A stretch of 64,000 nucleotides of DNA from Arsenicicoccus bolidensis DSM 15745 (GTDB lineage Bacteria; Actinomycetota; Actinomycetes; Actinomycetales; Dermatophilaceae), in contig NZ_AUFG01000008.1 in the NCBI RefSeq assembly GCF_000426385.1, positions 62,001 to 126,000 of the forward strand, given 5' to 3'. Position numbers and translations under genes: made by a program. The notes beneath the pieces were generated by a model that saw nothing but the letters and a program-made list of their open reading frames with translations, was not told the DNA's origin and searched no databases. Each line of letters begins with the position of its first letter. The stretch's first letter is position 1. This document shows positions 20,201-30,569 of this stretch, in pieces.

Positions 20201-21441
20201 GCGGGGCCGGCGCTGCGCTCGCCGCTGGACCGGGTGCCGACGACATGGACGGCGTGGACGAGGCCGATCAGCAACGGGATCCGCAGGACCAGCTCGAACT
20301 TGTGGATGTTGCGGAAGGGCGCGAGCGGGCCGTCGAGGAGGGTGCGGACGTCCTCGGCGAAGGGGCCGTGCGCGGGTCCGGCGAAGCCGGCGACCAGCAG
20401 CACCAGGCCGACGACGGCGCCCAGGCGCCAGAAAGACCGGTCCGGGAGGCCGCGCAGGGTCAGGCCGACCAGCCCGATGACCGCCGGCACCGTCGTCGTC
20501 ACCACGAGGATCGGCACGGTCACCGTGACCCAGCCGGCCGGCCAGGTCGGGCCGTCCGCCACGCGCAGGTAGGACAGCCAGTGCGTGGTCCCCTGCAGTG
20601 CCGTGAAGGGGCTCGCGGTGCCGGTCGTGGCGGCGGCGTTCTCGATCCAGTCGAGGAACGGCGGGCTGTAGCGACCCAGCACCACGAGCGGGCCGATCCA
20701 CCACAGACCCGCGAGGACGCACGCGCCGAGCCACGCCGCGAACGCCCGCAGGGACCGGGCCGGGCGCTCGCGGGTCAGCCACCACAGGGTGGGCAGCACA
20801 AGGGCGGCACCCGTGGCGATGGCGTTGACGCCCCCGATGCAGCCGAAGGCGAGCGCCGAGCGCAGGACCCGAAGGCGGGTGCGCTGGGGGGTCGGGTCGA
20901 CCAGCGGCAGCAGCACCCACGGCGCCACGGCCATGGGCCACACCTCGATCGAGGTCACCGCGATCTCGGCGAGGAAGCGCGGCGACAGGGCGAACAGCAA
21001 GGCCCCGAGGTAGCGCGTCCACGGCCCACCCACCCCCACGGCCCGCGCCAGCCGCCAGAAGCCGAGGAAGGCGGTGCACAGCACCAGCGACCACCACAGC
21101 CGCTGCGTCACCCACTCGGGCACCTGCAGCACCCGCAGCACCAGGTGGAACGGCCCCATGGGGAAGAGGTAGCCGTAGGCCTGGTTCTGCAGCTGCCCGA
21201 GGTGGCCCCCGTCCCACACGTGCAGGGCCCGGCCGAGGAAGGCCGCCGGTGACAGGGTCAGGTCGAGCTTGGTGTCCGGGACGACCCGGCCCCCGCCCTG
21301 CAGGAAGCTCGCGGCCGTGAGCAGCACGCACGCCGTGAGCAGCCGCACCCGCCATACGTGCTGGTCAGCACGACCCGCACGATCGGACCGACCGGCCTGG
21401 TGGGGCCGGTCGGTCCGGGGAGCGGGGGGAGCCGAGGTCAT
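17215..21441 (-). CDS. aftD: Alpha-(1->3)-arabinofuranosyltransferase, AftD-like
   Basis: 1408-residue giant membrane enzyme. A GT-C domain comes first (about 12 membrane helices; KLDLTLSPAAFLGRALHVWD carries the acidic loop residue of the family, LFALSPRFLAEIA follows), then DUF3367-type and carbohydrate-binding (discoidin-like) beta domains, then C-terminal membrane helices. In mycobacteria AftD adds arabinofuranose branches to arabinogalactan and lipoarabinomannan. Here the acceptor is unknown. Its ATG overlaps the methyltransferase stop by 4 nt. Confidence 0.88.
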   Translation of the reverse strand: MTSAPPAPRTDRPHQAGRSDRAGRADQHVWRVRLLTACVLLTAASFLQGGGRVVPDTKLDLTLSPAAFLGRALHVWDGGHLGQLQNQAYGYLFPMGPFHLVLRVLQVPEWVTQRLWWSLVLCTAFLGFWRLARAVGVGGPWTRYLGALLFALSPRFLAEIAVTSIEVWPMAVAPWVLLPLVDPTPQRTRLRVLRSALAFGCIGGVNAIATGAALVLPTLWWLTRERPARSLRAFAAWLGACVLAGLWWIGPLVVLGRYSPPFLDWIENAAATTGTASPFTALQGTTHWLSYLRVADGPTWPAGWVTVTVPILVVTTTVPAVIGLVGLTLRGLPDRSFWRLGAVVGLVLLVAGFAGPAHGPFAEDVRTLLDGPLAPFRNIHKFELVLRIPLLIGLVHAVHVVGTRSSGERSAGPAGPVRWVPRELVAAVTGILVVAAAAPAVAAMLPRAGAYEQVAGYWRDVAGWLDEQPGSGSVLVVPAAPAAELTWGSPRDEPLQALMRRPFAVRDAVPLGSAGSTRYLDEVERHLRTGVGGSGLRSSLRDAGIRYLVVRNDLRATARRAPALAVHQALTDAGIDRVRSFGPPAGSAFETADTTVDERTLLPYPSVEVYDVGDVADARLVPASALRQLTGGPEDLPSLDRVLPGGATVLGDDRTALPATPALPEILTDGNQRRETIFGRASDNRSPVLRPADPGTTGRRVQDYLVDPRARQVTLRWEGIAGAEASSSGSDAGSFVRTSSGDGPAAALDGDPTTRWVSGRFQQAVGEWLEVRLDRPRDLTGSTLTLASPWAGAAPPVAVDVTTDAGTVPMTITSDQAAGATAAVPLPPGPTTRLRLTLRGVGAGTERAFAITELTLPGIVPVPRLVLPPTPSGTPDIVSLRRQEPGRTGCLRQGDRPLCAGGLVATGEEAAGMFRTFTTAARTSYAWSGHVRARATAGGRALLAIPGKVHAEATTSRVPALAGRPGAAVDDDLGTGWVASAQDRQPTLTLTLPSVRALTGVRLLSDPHLAASRPRRVQVRTGDGRTRNLTVAPDGTVRFTARTDRVDITFTGVDEVRSIDAATKLAETLPVGVSEVELLGADDVRTPLDRDAPVGATCGDGPTVRIDGVARASRLVATVGDVLDDRPLRWVPCGGPTDLAGERSTQPITLDPGEHRVTVFATAAYVPESLLLTTPELVPTASRAVGTDVVADGDAYAVPERATPAVLALPHNANAGWVATDDDGHELTPIRLDGRRQGWVLPAGPATTVHPRFAPQRPYAALLVAGFLGLLLLAAAVWREGRRDRAALLEGVPTGAPPLRDGAWSPHAATGVVAVLLPVATGLTGLGAVGVAVLVGLLARLAPRPDLVRAAVVAVSATVAVAVVAARPWTSGNAALASWWPQAAVLIAVAVATVLLPLPLTLPRPSRR

Positions 21442-22241
21442 CGAACACGCAGGACCAGCACGGCGTTCCACGCGACGATCTCGCGGACGCCCGGCACGCG
21501 GATCAGCCACCGGGCCCAGGCCGGGTGGTAGCGGGGCAGGATCTCGACCCGCTCGACCCGGCCGGCGCGCTCCGCGGCGGCGAGCCAGGTGAGCATGCGG
21601 GCGATGGAGCAGGCATAGAGGGAGCGGCCGAAGTCGTTCTTGGGGCGATGGCCGTGCCGGTCGGCGTAGCGGTCCGCCGCGCGACGGCCGCCGAGGTAGT
21701 GCCAGGGGGCGGTCTCGTGGCCGCCCCAGGGGGACAGCCAGGGCGTCCAGGAGATGACGACGGTGCCGCCGGGTCGGGTGATGCGGACCATCTCGTCCGC
21801 CATCTCCTCCGGCGCGGGCACGTGCTCGAGCACGTTGCTGGAGTAGGTGAGGTCCACGACGTCGTCCGCGATGGGCAGCGACAACCCCGAGGCGCGCAGG
21901 GTGTTGGAGGCGACCGTCCCGCGGCGCTCGAGCTCCCCGGCGTCGGGGTCGATACCGGCATAGCGGGCCCCGGTGGCCATGAAGGCGTCCGCGAAGTAGC
22001 CCGGTCCGCCCCCCACGTCGACCATGGTGGCACCGTCGAGCTCGCACCAGCGGCTCGCCTCGCGGACCGAGTCCAGCGCGAGCAGGCCGTAGAAGTAGGC
22101 GGGGTCGGTCTGCTCGACCGTGAACGCGCGGAAGAGCTGGACCGAGCGGGCCAGGGAGCCGACGCGGGCCAGGGGCGGCAGCGGGCGCCCCGCACCGGGA
22201 TGCTCCGGCACGGGGGCGCGCTGCTGCTGGTCCGCGGTCAT
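21438..22241 (-). CDS. Class I SAM-dependent methyltransferase of envelope locus
   Basis: 267 residues with SAM motif MVDVGGGPGYFADAF, acidic ribose-binding IDPD, and the post-motif SSNVLEHVP. Homologous in position to mycobacterial Rv0224c. Overlaps both neighbours by 4 nt, so it is in a GT4-methyltransferase-aftD operon and probably methylates a sugar or lipid-linked intermediate. Confidence 0.85.
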   Translation of the reverse strand: MTADQQQRAPVPEHPGAGRPLPPLARVGSLARSVQLFRAFTVEQTDPAYFYGLLALDSVREASRWCELDGATMVDVGGGPGYFADAFMATGARYAGIDPDAGELERRGTVASNTLRASGLSLPIADDVVDLTYSSNVLEHVPAPEEMADEMVRITRPGGTVVISWTPWLSPWGGHETAPWHYLGGRRAADRYADRHGHRPKNDFGRSLYACSIARMLTWLAAAERAGRVERVEILPRYHPAWARWLIRVPGVREIVAWNAVLVLRVR

Positions 22242-23422
22242 GCGCTCGCGCGCCGGCCGGGTCGGTGGCCGACCCGCTCGGGTGCGGCGACGACCTGGTC
22301 GATCTCGGCGACGGCCGGGCGGTGCGCGGCAGCCCGGGCGAGCGTGCGCTCCCAGCTGTCGACGGTCGCGCCCCAGGAGAAGCGGCGGGCGTGGGCGCGG
22401 GCCGCGAGGTCCATCTCGTGCCGCAGGTGATGGTCGGCGAGGAGCTCGGCGGTGGCCTCGACGAACTCGTCGAGGTCGTGCGCGAGGGTGCCCGTATAGC
22501 CGTCGACCACGGACTCGGACAGGCCGCCGGCGTCGTGGAAGGCCACCGTGGGGGATCCGTGGATGGCGGCCTCGATGACGTTGAGCCCCCAGCCCTCCTT
22601 GAGGCTCGGGGCCAGCGAGACCCACGCCGACGAGAGCTCGTGGTGCTTGGTGACCTCGTCGACGAAGCCCAGCACGTCGACGATGTCGTCGGCCCCGACC
22701 GAGCGGGCGTGCTCCTCGACGCGCTCGCGCCACCAGCCGTCGCCGACGACCCGCAGCCGCAGCCCGGGGAACCGGTGGCGCAGGCGCTGGGCGGTGTCGA
22801 TGGCCAGCTCGACCCGCTTGTGGGGGACGAGCCGCCCGAGGACGACGAGGCTGGGGTGCTCGGTGCGCGACTCCCGCGTGCTCCACGGCAGCTCGGTGCC
22901 GTTGTGGATCACCGAGACGTCCTCGGCGTCGACCCCGAGCTCGACGAGCTCGTCACGGGTGCGACCGGAGACGGTGACGTACTGGCAGCCGCGGTAGAGC
23001 CACGGCGAGATGCGGGACTCGAGGAACCAGCCCACGGAGGCGACGGCGCGGTTGAAGACGACCGGCCACTGCTCCTTGTGCACGTGGTGGATCAGCACGA
23101 CCACCGGGGACAGGGTGCCGAGGCGCGAGCCGAAGGGCAGGCCGTTCTGGATGTCGACGACGACGTCGAAGTGGCCCTCGGTGCGCTCGAGCTCGCGCAG
23201 CCGCCGGACGGTCGCGGGATAGACGGAGGCGCGTCCCCCTTGACGGAGGATGCGGTAGCCGTCGAGGTGCTCCTGCTCGGGGGCGTCGCCGTGGGCGGCG
23301 CACAGCAGGGTGATGTCGTGGCCGCGGGCGGCGAGCCCGCTGCAGACGGTCTGGGCGTAGCGCTCGGCCCCGCCACCCTCGGGGTGGGTGAGGTCGCGCC
23401 AGCTGAGGAAGGCGATACGCAC
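22238..23422 (-). CDS. GT4 family glycosyltransferase
   Basis: 394-residue GT-B retaining glycosyltransferase. N-terminal acceptor domain begins MRIAFLSWRDLTHPEGGGAE; the C-terminal donor domain has GRLVPHKRVELAI and the E-x7-E block EGWGLNVIEAA. Corresponds to Rv0225-like enzymes. First gene of the operon that ends in aftD; probably adds a hexose to an envelope glycan. Confidence 0.88.
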   Translation of the reverse strand: MRIAFLSWRDLTHPEGGGAERYAQTVCSGLAARGHDITLLCAAHGDAPEQEHLDGYRILRQGGRASVYPATVRRLRELERTEGHFDVVVDIQNGLPFGSRLGTLSPVVVLIHHVHKEQWPVVFNRAVASVGWFLESRISPWLYRGCQYVTVSGRTRDELVELGVDAEDVSVIHNGTELPWSTRESRTEHPSLVVLGRLVPHKRVELAIDTAQRLRHRFPGLRLRVVGDGWWRERVEEHARSVGADDIVDVLGFVDEVTKHHELSSAWVSLAPSLKEGWGLNVIEAAIHGSPTVAFHDAGGLSESVVDGYTGTLAHDLDEFVEATAELLADHHLRHEMDLAARAHARRFSWGATVDSWERTLARAAAHRPAVAEIDQVVAAPERVGHRPGRRASA

Positions 23423-23475
23423 GGCTGTGGGCGTAGTCGTGGTGCGGAAGGTGTCGATGCGGTGACGGGGAGCCG

Positions 23476-23661
23476 TCAGCCGCCGTAACCGATGATCTCG
23501 GCCGGGGCGACCTGGGCGGCCGGTCCGGACGTCGCGGCCTTGGCGTCGTCGGGAGCGGCGGCGCTCACGGCGTTGACGGCGAGGGCGGAGGCGCCGAGGC
23601 CGAGCAGGCAGGACAGGGCGGCGATGACGACGGCGGCGGTGCGGCCACTGAGGGAAGACAT
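23476..23661 (-). CDS. DUF2613 small membrane/secreted protein
   Basis: 61 residues: a single hydrophobic helix (AAVVIAALSCLLGLGASALAV) and a short extracytoplasmic tail ending in IIGYGG, the usual end of the DUF2613 family. In mycobacteria a DUF2613 protein sits next to aftD, matching the context here. Function unknown. Confidence 0.7.
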   Translation of the reverse strand: MSSLSGRTAAVVIAALSCLLGLGASALAVNAVSAAAPDDAKAATSGPAAQVAPAEIIGYGG

Positions 23662-23774
23662 GGTCAGACCTCGATCTGCAGGGGGCGGGAGGCGGGGCCC
23701 GCGCTGGATGGCGCCGTTGCAGGTGGTGCTGGGTGCTGGGTGCTGCTGGGGGTGCTGCTCGCTCGTGACCAGTG

Positions 23775-23800
23775 CTACTGATCGGTACTACTGGTCGGTA
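23775..23800. promoter_or_regulatory. Tandem 13-nt near-palindromes, candidate operator
   Basis: CTACTGATCGGTA and CTACTGGTCGGTA lie head to tail with one mismatch. Each contains an imperfect palindrome TACYGRTCGGTA of the sort bound by TetR-like repressors. They lie about 115 nt upstream of the DUF2613 start and just past the end of the membrane-protein gene at 23840. Confidence 0.4.
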
Positions 23801-23839
23801 AGAGTACGTGCCGCAGCTCAGCCTGTCCTGTGGTCTGTG

Positions 23840-25480
23840 TCACCTTACCGACATATCGCCCCGATGGGCGGACTCAGGACCGGGCGCTGGAGGGCCCGTC
23901 GAGGGGTCGTCGACGAGCCAGACGCGCAGGGGTCCGGTCGTGTCGACGCGGCGTGCCCCGGGTGGTGGCTGCGGCGTCTCCCCTGGAGTGTCTGCCCAGG
24001 TCACGACCGCTTCGACCCCGGCCGATCGGAGGGCCTCCAGGTCGCCTCTGGCCCAGGCCTCGACCGCGGTCGTGTCGTCGGACCCGACCACCACCGCGCC
24101 CCCGTCGCGGGCGACCGAGAGGTTGCGTGATGCGATCGCACGACCACGCAGAGCGAGGGGCAGGGGGTCGAGGAAGGGCTGGTCGCCCACCCAGGCCTGG
24201 CGTCGGAAGGGCTGCCAGGGCAGGACGAGCGTCGTCCGGTCGCCCACCGCGGCGACGGCCTCGGACCAGCCGGCGGGGAAGCTCGTGGGGCGGTAGGCCG
24301 CGTGGACGCGGGCCGGGGCGTCCGGGGCGCCGAGCACGGCGAGCGCCACGACGGTCGCGGCTGCGCCGGCGGCGGCCACCGGTCCGAGGCGCCGGGCCAG
24401 GGCGGCCACCCCGAGGCCGAGCAGCACCGCGGTCGCGAGCACCATCAGGCCGAGCAGCCGGTGGGTGTCGCGCAGGATGCCGACGCCGGGCACGCGCTGG
24501 GCCTCACCCCAGAGCACCAGCCCGGGTCCGGACGCCAGCGTCAGGGCGACCACGACGGGCAGCGACAGCGCGACGGCGAGCACCCACCGGTCCGCCCGGC
24601 CGGCTAGGACACCGCCCACGGCCAGCACGAGGGCCGCGACGATCACCAGGGCTGCCGAGGCCAGCAGGGCCGGGGCGTGGGCGCGTGAGCCGAGGGCGGC
24701 GGCGGGCGCCCAGATGCCCCCACCACCGAGCACGTCGAGCGCCCCCTGCACCCCGTCCGCCCGCACCGCGAACGCGCGGGCCCCCGACGTCTCGCCCGCC
24801 GCGCTGGCCCCCCGCAGGCCGGCGACGACCCAGGGCAGGCACCAGGCCGCGCCGAGACCCGCGAGGGCCAACCACTCCCGACGATGCCGCCCGGGGCGAT
24901 GCCTCGTCGTCAGGGCGGTCACCACCACGACCGCCAGCGCCAGCAGCCCGCCGAAAGGCGTCAGGGCGGCGGGCAGGGCGGCGACCAGCACCGCGAGGAT
25001 GCGGCGTCGCGGCGACCCGTCGAGCCGCACCGCCGCCACCAGCCACGGCACCATGGCCCACCCCAGCAGCGTGGGGGGCTGTCCGACGAGCAGCCGCTGC
25101 GCGGCATACGGGCTCCAGACCGCGACGGCGGCGGCGATCACGCAGGTCGCGGCCCCGTGCCGGCGCAGGAGGACGGCCAGGCCGCACCCGGCGAGGGCGA
25201 GGGAGGCCACGAGCATGACCTGCTGCTGGACCCCCGACGGGACGACGGGCGCGAGCAGGGCCGTCACGGCGTCGAGCGGGACCGCGCGCGGCGCCTGGCC
25301 GACGGCTCCCAGGACGGAGGGGCCCAGCACGGGGTCGGGCACCTGCACGAAGTCGCGGTAGAGGAGCTGACCACGGCCCAGCGCGGGCCAGGTCCAGGCC
25401 AGGGCGAGGAGGATGGAGGCGACGCATCCGGCGAAGGCGGCCCGTCCAGGAGATCCCGGCCACACGTCGCGGCGTCGCAT
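23840..25480 (-). CDS. Large integral membrane protein, possible GT-C-like
   Basis: 546 residues with about eleven membrane helices followed by a soluble C-terminal part (WQPFRRQAWVGDQPF, ASRNLSVARDGG). Similar in layout to mycobacterial Rv0226c-type membrane proteins and to polytopic glycosyltransferases using lipid-linked sugars, but no decisive catalytic motif is visible. The minus-strand sequence CATAGT lies 6 nt before the ATG, suggesting leaderless translation. Divergent from the flippase gene. Confidence 0.7.
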   Translation of the reverse strand: MRRRDVWPGSPGRAAFAGCVASILLALAWTWPALGRGQLLYRDFVQVPDPVLGPSVLGAVGQAPRAVPLDAVTALLAPVVPSGVQQQVMLVASLALAGCGLAVLLRRHGAATCVIAAAVAVWSPYAAQRLLVGQPPTLLGWAMVPWLVAAVRLDGSPRRRILAVLVAALPAALTPFGGLLALAVVVVTALTTRHRPGRHRREWLALAGLGAAWCLPWVVAGLRGASAAGETSGARAFAVRADGVQGALDVLGGGGIWAPAAALGSRAHAPALLASAALVIVAALVLAVGGVLAGRADRWVLAVALSLPVVVALTLASGPGLVLWGEAQRVPGVGILRDTHRLLGLMVLATAVLLGLGVAALARRLGPVAAAGAAATVVALAVLGAPDAPARVHAAYRPTSFPAGWSEAVAAVGDRTTLVLPWQPFRRQAWVGDQPFLDPLPLALRGRAIASRNLSVARDGGAVVVGSDDTTAVEAWARGDLEALRSAGVEAVVTWADTPGETPQPPPGARRVDTTGPLRVWLVDDPSTGPPAPGPESAHRGDMSVR

Positions 25481-25539
25481 GCTGGCACTATGGCACGCTG
25501 ACGACCCCGTGCCCGGGCATCACCGACCAAGGAGCTCCC

Positions 25540-26877
25540 ATGAGCCGCACCACCTCGGACGCCGCCGCGCGGCCCGTCGTGTCGCGAGCGCTCGCGCAGG
25601 TCACGTCGGCCCTGTCGTCCGGTGGGCTGCTCTTCGCCGGCACCTTCCTCGGGGCGCTGCTCGGCTACGCGTTCTTCGTGGTGCTCGGGCGGTCGATGAC
25701 CCCCGACGACCTGGGCGCCGTGGGCTCGCTGATCAACCTGTCGACGATCCTGACCGTGCCGGGCCTCGGGCTGCAGCTCGTGACGGCGCGCGGCGTCGCG
25801 TCGCAGTCGGCGCCCGCGCACGGCCGATCGGGCGGCCCCGTGGACGGCGGGCTGCTGGTCGGGGCGCTGCTGGTCGGTGGCGTGCCGGCGTTGCTGCTCG
25901 CCGTCACGGCACCCCTCGTGGCTCCGCTGCTGCACCTGCCCTCCGTGGCGCCGTTGGTCGTGCTGGCGCTGTCGGCCGTGCCCATGACCGTGGCCTTCGC
26001 GGCGCTCGGGGTGCTGCAGGGCGCCGAGCGGTTCGCGGCGCTCGGGCTCTCGGCGCTGCTGGTCGGCGTCGCCAAGATCGCCTCCGCCGTCGCCGCCTCC
26101 GCACTCGGCCAGGGCGTCCTGGGGGTGATCGGGTGGTATGCGGTGGGCTGGGTCGTGGTCGCCGTCGTCGCGGGGGCGCTCGCCGTCCGCGGGGCCGGCC
26201 GGGGTGGCGCCGGCGAGGATGGCCCGGGCTCGGACGGCATACCTGATCTTGAACGAGGTGGATCGGTGACGGCGCCCTCGTGGTGGGCCGCCGGGATCGC
26301 GCGCGCCCGGGCCGGCCTGGTGGGGTCCATGCCGACCGCCGGGCTGCTGGTCCTGTCGAGCCTCGACCTGATCCTCGCCCGCCACCACCTGTCGCGCGAC
26401 GGGTCCGGCGTCTACACGATGGGCGCGCTGTTCGAGAAGGTCGCCTTCTGGGGGCCGCAGTTCATCGCCACCATCTACTACCCGCGCATGGCCCGCCCCG
26501 CCGAGCGCGCCGCCGCCGTCCGCGCCGCCGTGGGGATGACCGCGGCCGTCGGCGTGCTGGGGGTGCTGGTCGCGGCGGTCGCGGGCGACCTGCTCACCTC
26601 CTTCGTCGGCGGGCGCGCCTATGTCGGCGAGCTCGGCCACCAGGCCTGGGTGTTCACCGCCCTCGGCGTCGCCCTCGCCCTCGTCCAGGTGCTCGTGTAT
26701 GCCGACCTCGCCGACCACCGCCACGGCGTGGGGGCCCTGGTGTGGGTCGCCGTGGCCGTCACGGTCGGCGCCGTCGCCCTGTGGCACGGCAGCGTGGCCG
26801 CCGTCGTGGCGACCGTGCTCGTGTGCGTGCTGGGCCTGCTCCTCGTGGCCGGGACGGTGGTCGCCCGGCGCGCCTGA
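25540..26877 (+). CDS. Polysaccharide flippase-like membrane protein
   Basis: 445 residues with 12-14 hydrophobic segments and the N-terminal block FVVLGRSMTPDDLGAVGSL typical of oligosaccharide/teichoic-acid flippases (MVF clan, Wzx-like). Presumably moves lipid-linked saccharides across the membrane for the neighbouring envelope genes. RBS AAGGAG precedes the ATG. Confidence 0.8.
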   Translation: MSRTTSDAAARPVVSRALAQVTSALSSGGLLFAGTFLGALLGYAFFVVLGRSMTPDDLGAVGSLINLSTILTVPGLGLQLVTARGVASQSAPAHGRSGGPVDGGLLVGALLVGGVPALLLAVTAPLVAPLLHLPSVAPLVVLALSAVPMTVAFAALGVLQGAERFAALGLSALLVGVAKIASAVAASALGQGVLGVIGWYAVGWVVVAVVAGALAVRGAGRGGAGEDGPGSDGIPDLERGGSVTAPSWWAAGIARARAGLVGSMPTAGLLVLSSLDLILARHHLSRDGSGVYTMGALFEKVAFWGPQFIATIYYPRMARPAERAAAVRAAVGMTAAVGVLGVLVAAVAGDLLTSFVGGRAYVGELGHQAWVFTALGVALALVQVLVYADLADHRHGVGALVWVAVAVTVGAVALWHGSVAAVVATVLVCVLGLLLVAGTVVARRA

Positions 26878-26975
26878 GGGTCCCGCCCGTGAGACGGCGG
26901 CGTTCGGCATACGGGACGCACCTGTGCCAGGGGAGTGCTCGGTCAGCGGACCTGCCCCGGGCAGGGAATACTTGA

Positions 26976-29290
<2,315 letters not shown>

Positions 29291-29291
<1 letters not shown>

Positions 29292-29459
29292 CCTACCTCA
29301 GGTAGTCACATCCGCCCGGGTTAGCACGCCAGGCGGATGTGACCGCCTCAGGTAGGCACATCGGCCTGGGTTCGACGGTCCTGCCCCTCCCGGCTGATGG
29401 ACCTACCCCCGGCAAAGGCATCGACCGGCCTCCGTTCCCCAGGCCGGTGTGACCAGGGC
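29291..29459. repeat. Stacked 3'-end palindromic repeats (families A and B)
   Basis: The unit begins directly after the PTS stop codon: CTACCTCAGGTAG followed by a hairpin CACATCCGCC...GGCGGATGTG (29308-29342), then a second, looser hairpin (29351-29405) and a family B-like hairpin with GGCATCGACCGGCC (29417-29451). A 74-nt copy with about five mismatches lies inverted at 34306-34379. They probably act as terminators; no U-rich tail is visible. Confidence 0.7.
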
Positions 29460-29489
29460 CGGTTGATCTGATCAGGCACCCTGCACCGG

Positions 29490-29588
29490 CCGTATGCCGA
29501 GAGGCCCGGCGTCATCCCCGATCGGGGCATGGCGCCGGGCCTCCCGCACGCCTGGACCCCGGCCTGGGGGCGTTCTTCCGGCATACGG
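29490..29588. repeat. Nested palindrome before ohrR
   Basis: Concentric arms: CCGTATGCCG (29490-29499) with CGGCATACGG (29579-29588); AGGCCCGGCG (29502-29511) with CGCCGGGCCT (29533-29542); and the central perfect palindrome CCCCGATCGGGG (29516-29527). The large potential cruciform fills the gene-free stretch between the PTS gene and ohrR. Confidence 0.8.
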
Positions 29589-29643
29589 ACCGATCGGTGC
29601 CGGACCGAGGTCAGGGTGTGCGGGCTCGGCGGGAGGTGATGAG

Positions 29644-29679
29644 TTGCGCGCAATTGAGTTGCACACAACCGACTAACGT
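29644..29679 (+). promoter_or_regulatory. OhrR operator and leaderless ohrR promoter
   Basis: An interrupted palindrome at 29644-29668 (GCGCGCAA-TTGAG-TTGCACAC) resembles actinobacterial OhrR boxes. The -10 TAACGT at 29674-29679 ends 6 nt before the GTG start. The operator occupies the -35 region, consistent with autorepression relieved by organic peroxide. Confidence 0.7.
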
Positions 29680-29685
29680 GGCAGG

Positions 29686-30150
29686 GTGGACGACATGGAG
29701 GACGACCTGGCGCTCGACCAGCAGCTGTGCTTCGCGCTCTACAGCGCGTCGCGCGTCGCGACCGGCGCCTACCGCGAGGGGCTCACGCGTCTCGGCCTGA
29801 CCTACACGCAGTACGTCACGCTGCTCGCGCTCTGGGAGGCCGACGGCCCGAGCGTCTCCGAGCTCGGCGAGCGGCTCCAGCTCGACAGCGGCACGCTGTC
29901 CCCGCTGCTGCGGCGGCTGGAGGCTGCCGGGCACGTCGAGCGTCGGCGGGACCACCGCGACGAACGACGGGTCACCGTCCACCTCACCGACCAGGGCTGC
30001 GGGCTCGAGTCGGAGGCGGCGGGCCTGCGCCGGCAGCTCTACGACTCCATGCACCTGACCCCGCAGGAGGCAGAGACCTTGCGCACCCTCGCGCAGCGGT
30101 TCTGCCACCTGCCCACCCCGCACGACTCGAACGAAGGGCACACGTCATGA
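29686..30150 (+). CDS. ohrR: MarR-family organic peroxide sensor-repressor
   Basis: 154 residues with a winged HTH (SVSELGERLQLDSGTLSPLLRRLE) and wing RRDHRDERRVTVHLT. The peroxide-sensing Cys is present in LDQQLCFALYSASR near the N-terminus, which defines OhrR. The GTG start is supported by TAACGT 6 nt upstream. Its stop overlaps the ohr start (ATGA). Confidence 0.93.
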   Translation: MDDMEDDLALDQQLCFALYSASRVATGAYREGLTRLGLTYTQYVTLLALWEADGPSVSELGERLQLDSGTLSPLLRRLEAAGHVERRRDHRDERRVTVHLTDQGCGLESEAAGLRRQLYDSMHLTPQEAETLRTLAQRFCHLPTPHDSNEGHTS

Positions 30151-30569
30151 ACGCGATCTACACCGCAGAGGCGCTCGCCACCGGCGCCGGCCGCAACGGC
30201 CACGTCCTCACCAAGGACGGCCGCGTCGACCTCGACCTCGCCGTCCCCACCGAGATGGGTGGCTCCGGCCAGGGCGCCAACCCCGAGCAGCTGTTCGCCG
30301 CCGGCTACGCGGCGTGCTTCCACTCCGCGCTGCAGATGGTCGCCCGCGAGGCCAAGGCCAACCTCGGCGAGTCCAGCGTCGGCGCCCGCGTCGGCATCGG
30401 CCCGCGTGACGGTGGCGGCTTCGGGCTGGAGGTGACCCTCGAGGTCGTCATACCGGCCCTGCCCCACGACCAGGCGCAGCAGCTCGCGGACCAGGCCCAC
30501 CAGGTCTGCCCGTACTCCAACGCCACGCGCGGCAACATCGACGTCACCGTCACGGTGGTGGAGGACTGA
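30147..30569 (+). CDS. ohr: Organic hydroperoxide resistance protein (peroxiredoxin)
   Basis: 140-residue Ohr of the OsmC superfamily that reduces organic hydroperoxides with lipoyl-type thiols. Both catalytic Cys are present, in YAACFHSAL and QVCPYSNATRGN. Normal length. Co-transcribed with ohrR upstream and the oxidoreductase downstream. Confidence 0.95.
   Translation: MNAIYTAEALATGAGRNGHVLTKDGRVDLDLAVPTEMGGSGQGANPEQLFAAGYAACFHSALQMVAREAKANLGESSVGARVGIGPRDGGGFGLEVTLEVVIPALPHDQAQQLADQAHQVCPYSNATRGNIDVTVTVVED

Noticed and set aside
17521-21252. A 1243-codon open frame on the plus strand opposite aftD
   Set aside because: It is the antisense shadow of a GC-rich gene: Gly/Arg/Asp/Val-rich, no domain motif, and aftD on the other strand has clear GT-C and carbohydrate-binding features.
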